Below are positions 62,642 through 64,000 of a stretch of DNA of 64,000 nt, in pieces. Source of the stretch: Bombilactobacillus mellifer (GTDB taxonomy: Bacteria; Bacillota; Bacilli; Lactobacillales; Lactobacillaceae); assembly GCF_000970795.1 (NCBI RefSeq), contig NZ_KQ034028.1, positions 1,085,839-1,149,838 of the forward strand. The letters run 5' to 3'. The notes below the pieces were generated by a model. The model was not told the DNA's origin. It was given only the letters and a program-made list of their open reading frames with translations, and did not search any database. The position numbers were made by a program, and so were the translations under genes. Every line of letters starts with the position of its first letter. The stretch's first letter is position 1.

Positions 62642-64000
62642 TTAATAACGAGCTATTTTGATAATGATTTTATCTAGCTTGCGAATATTATTCTTATTGG
62701 GTTTCATATAATAATGATCCCACTGATAATAATTCACAGGGACAACCTTTTGTTTTTTACCAATATAGTAAGCTCTAAACACCCGATCATCACTAGCATT
62801 AGCCGTCCAGATATACCAAGTGTCCGGATAATTTAAAACGTAGTTATTTTTGCGTTGTAATTTCTTTTGATGTATACAATACGCTTTCGACAATTCAAAA
62901 ATACGGCCATAATTATAAGCTAAATAATCAAACCGGGCGCCTATAATTAAAACTGCCAACATAGCCACTGGAATAGCCAGCTTTTGATAATTGTTTAATA
63001 AGGATACTAAGTTGGTTACAACCACCAACAAAAGCAAAACATAAGTTAAAAATAGGCATCGTGGTCCAAAAGGAGAAATGATCAAAAACGGTAAAATTGA
63101 AACCACACAACTAAGTAAAGCCAGCAAATTAACAAGGACCTGACGAAAATTATGAAACTTATGATAATTAAGCCACATTAGAAATATCAGAAATGTTAAA
63201 CCAATTAGTAAAAAAGCAGTGTGTTTTTTACTATAAAACATATATTTGATAAAGGGAATTAGTGTTTCTCCTTGTGAGGAGCCTACTTTTCGATAGTTAT
63301 CGTGCCCTAAAAGGATTTTCCAATAGGCCCCATTGATAAACATCAATATAAAACCTATTCCATTGCCAATTGTCAATGGAATAAAATATTGTCGTTGCAC
63401 ACTGCTTGAGAAATGCTGACGCAAAAATATCCAAAAAATTACTACATTAAAACAATTCAGCACGGTGACATGCTCTGCTAAAAATTGACTAAAAATTGCA
63501 AAAATTAAAACTGCAAACTCAAGAAAACGTGAAAATCTAAAATGATTAAATTGATCGTAATAGCGGCATACCAAATAAATAAAAAAGAGGGGAAAAATCA
63601 CCGAAGGCACATAGTTAGCAAAGCCGGCGTGCCAGCCCCAGGTTTGTTGAAAAATAAATGCAGGCACCAGTAGTAAACCAATACTAGTTAAGAACATGGC
63701 TAATTGCTGACTCCCTTTGGGGAAAATAGCTTTGCCAATTAATTGGACCAAGTAAATAACCGTGATAGCGCACAAACCATATAACAAAAAAGCAAATGTT
63801 TTAGATCGGGTTAATAGAATGACAAATAAATCCCCTAAATATCGACCATCATAGTGTAAAAAATCAGTGCTAAAAAAATACTGACTTCCCCAGTGTCCCT
63901 GCCAATTTAAATCATCCCCGACATAAGGCATTAAAGCTCCCAATAAGCCAAAAATCACAAAAAAGATTATGTACCAAATGTATTTTCTCATTAATTTCAC
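62642..64000 (-). CDS. DUF6056-type membrane protein (GT-C-like), possibly 5' incomplete
   Basis: A protein of up to 452 residues with about eleven membrane helices. N-terminal VGDDLNWQGHWGS loop with a double Asp, HYDGRYLGDLFVILLTRS, the conserved FLAEHVTVLN and the SPFGPRCLF loop match the DUF6056 family, a GT-C-like group common in lactobacilli beside wall-glycosylation genes. A GTG at 64000 and ATG at 63991 are both possible; the ribosome site lies outside the window, so the gene may be longer. Function unproven. Confidence 0.7.
   Translation of the reverse strand: MKLMRKYIWYIIFFVIFGLLGALMPYVGDDLNWQGHWGSQYFFSTDFLHYDGRYLGDLFVILLTRSKTFAFLLYGLCAITVIYLVQLIGKAIFPKGSQQLAMFLTSIGLLLVPAFIFQQTWGWHAGFANYVPSVIFPLFFIYLVCRYYDQFNHFRFSRFLEFAVLIFAIFSQFLAEHVTVLNCFNVVIFWIFLRQHFSSSVQRQYFIPLTIGNGIGFILMFINGAYWKILLGHDNYRKVGSSQGETLIPFIKYMFYSKKHTAFLLIGLTFLIFLMWLNYHKFHNFRQVLVNLLALLSCVVSILPFLIISPFGPRCLFLTYVLLLLVVVTNLVSLLNNYQKLAIPVAMLAVLIIGARFDYLAYNYGRIFELSKAYCIHQKKLQRKNNYVLNYPDTWYIWTANASDDRVFRAYYIGKKQKVVPVNYYQWDHYYMKPNKNNIRKLDKIIIKIARY

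Overview
The window is a chromosomal stretch of a low-GC Gram-positive bacterium, almost certainly a member of the Lactobacillaceae. The supporting marks are PepX, an ssrA tag ending in ALAA, an acetyl-type diaminopimelate (DAP) pathway behind a lysine riboswitch, lipoteichoic acid synthase, a D-2-hydroxyacid dehydrogenase, an isoleucine 2-epimerase homologue and the comG-ytxK-ackA gene order. The genus cannot be fixed from the sequence alone. No prophage, insertion sequence, CRISPR array or transposase was seen.

Layout. 1-3.8 kb is a looser region: the tail of a surface-type protein, a possible gene remnant, tRNA-Gln(CUG), TspO, and a PTS_EIIC_2-type membrane protein preceded by a leader peptide and a four-segment attenuator, then two tandem small ORFs. 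3.8-6.2 kb is pepX. 6.3-16.3 kb holds the lysine/DAP genes: lysA-dapD-dapE-dapA-dapB-patA-asd on the minus strand behind an L-box, and lysC-dapF divergently on the plus strand. 16.4-19.2 kb is an isoleucine 2-epimerase homologue with an amino-acid permease. 19.8-29.8 kb carries envelope and housekeeping genes: GT2, pgi, VanZ, ltaS, a two-component system, a HAD phosphatase, a nucleoside deoxyribosyltransferase, an NlpC/P60 protein and a 64-codon membrane ORF with no standard start codon. 30-34.6 kb has an AEC carrier with a D-hydroxyacid dehydrogenase, a CPBP-family protein and an Xaa-Pro peptidase. 34.7-35.0 kb is tmRNA, followed by about 0.85 kb without a secure gene.

35.9-42.8 kb holds a cation efflux protein, ackA, a YtxK-type methyltransferase and the comG pseudopilus operon, whose last gene looks shortened. 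42.9-47.5 kb has yebC, a second VanZ, glmS with an operator-flanked promoter, and an SPFH protein. 47.6-51.7 kb is murB-cdaA-cdaR-glmM, joining cell-wall precursor synthesis to c-di-AMP. 51.8-56 kb has a DEDDh exonuclease, ung-pta-tsaE and a HAD/LURP-one-like pair. 56.2-60.7 kb is secG-esterase-rnr-smpB with a TetR-type regulator, and the window ends in two large GT-C-like membrane proteins.

How the genes fit together: much of the window serves the envelope. DAP feeds peptidoglycan and lysine, GlmS and GlmM supply UDP-GlcNAc precursors, MurB makes UDP-MurNAc, LtaS makes lipoteichoic acid, and CdaA/CdaR adjust turgor signalling beside GlmM. Pta and AckA form acetate and ATP. smpB, rnr and ssrA, all present here, form the ribosome-rescue set. 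The least explained items are the leader-peptide/attenuator upstream of the EIIC-like protein and several very small ORFs.
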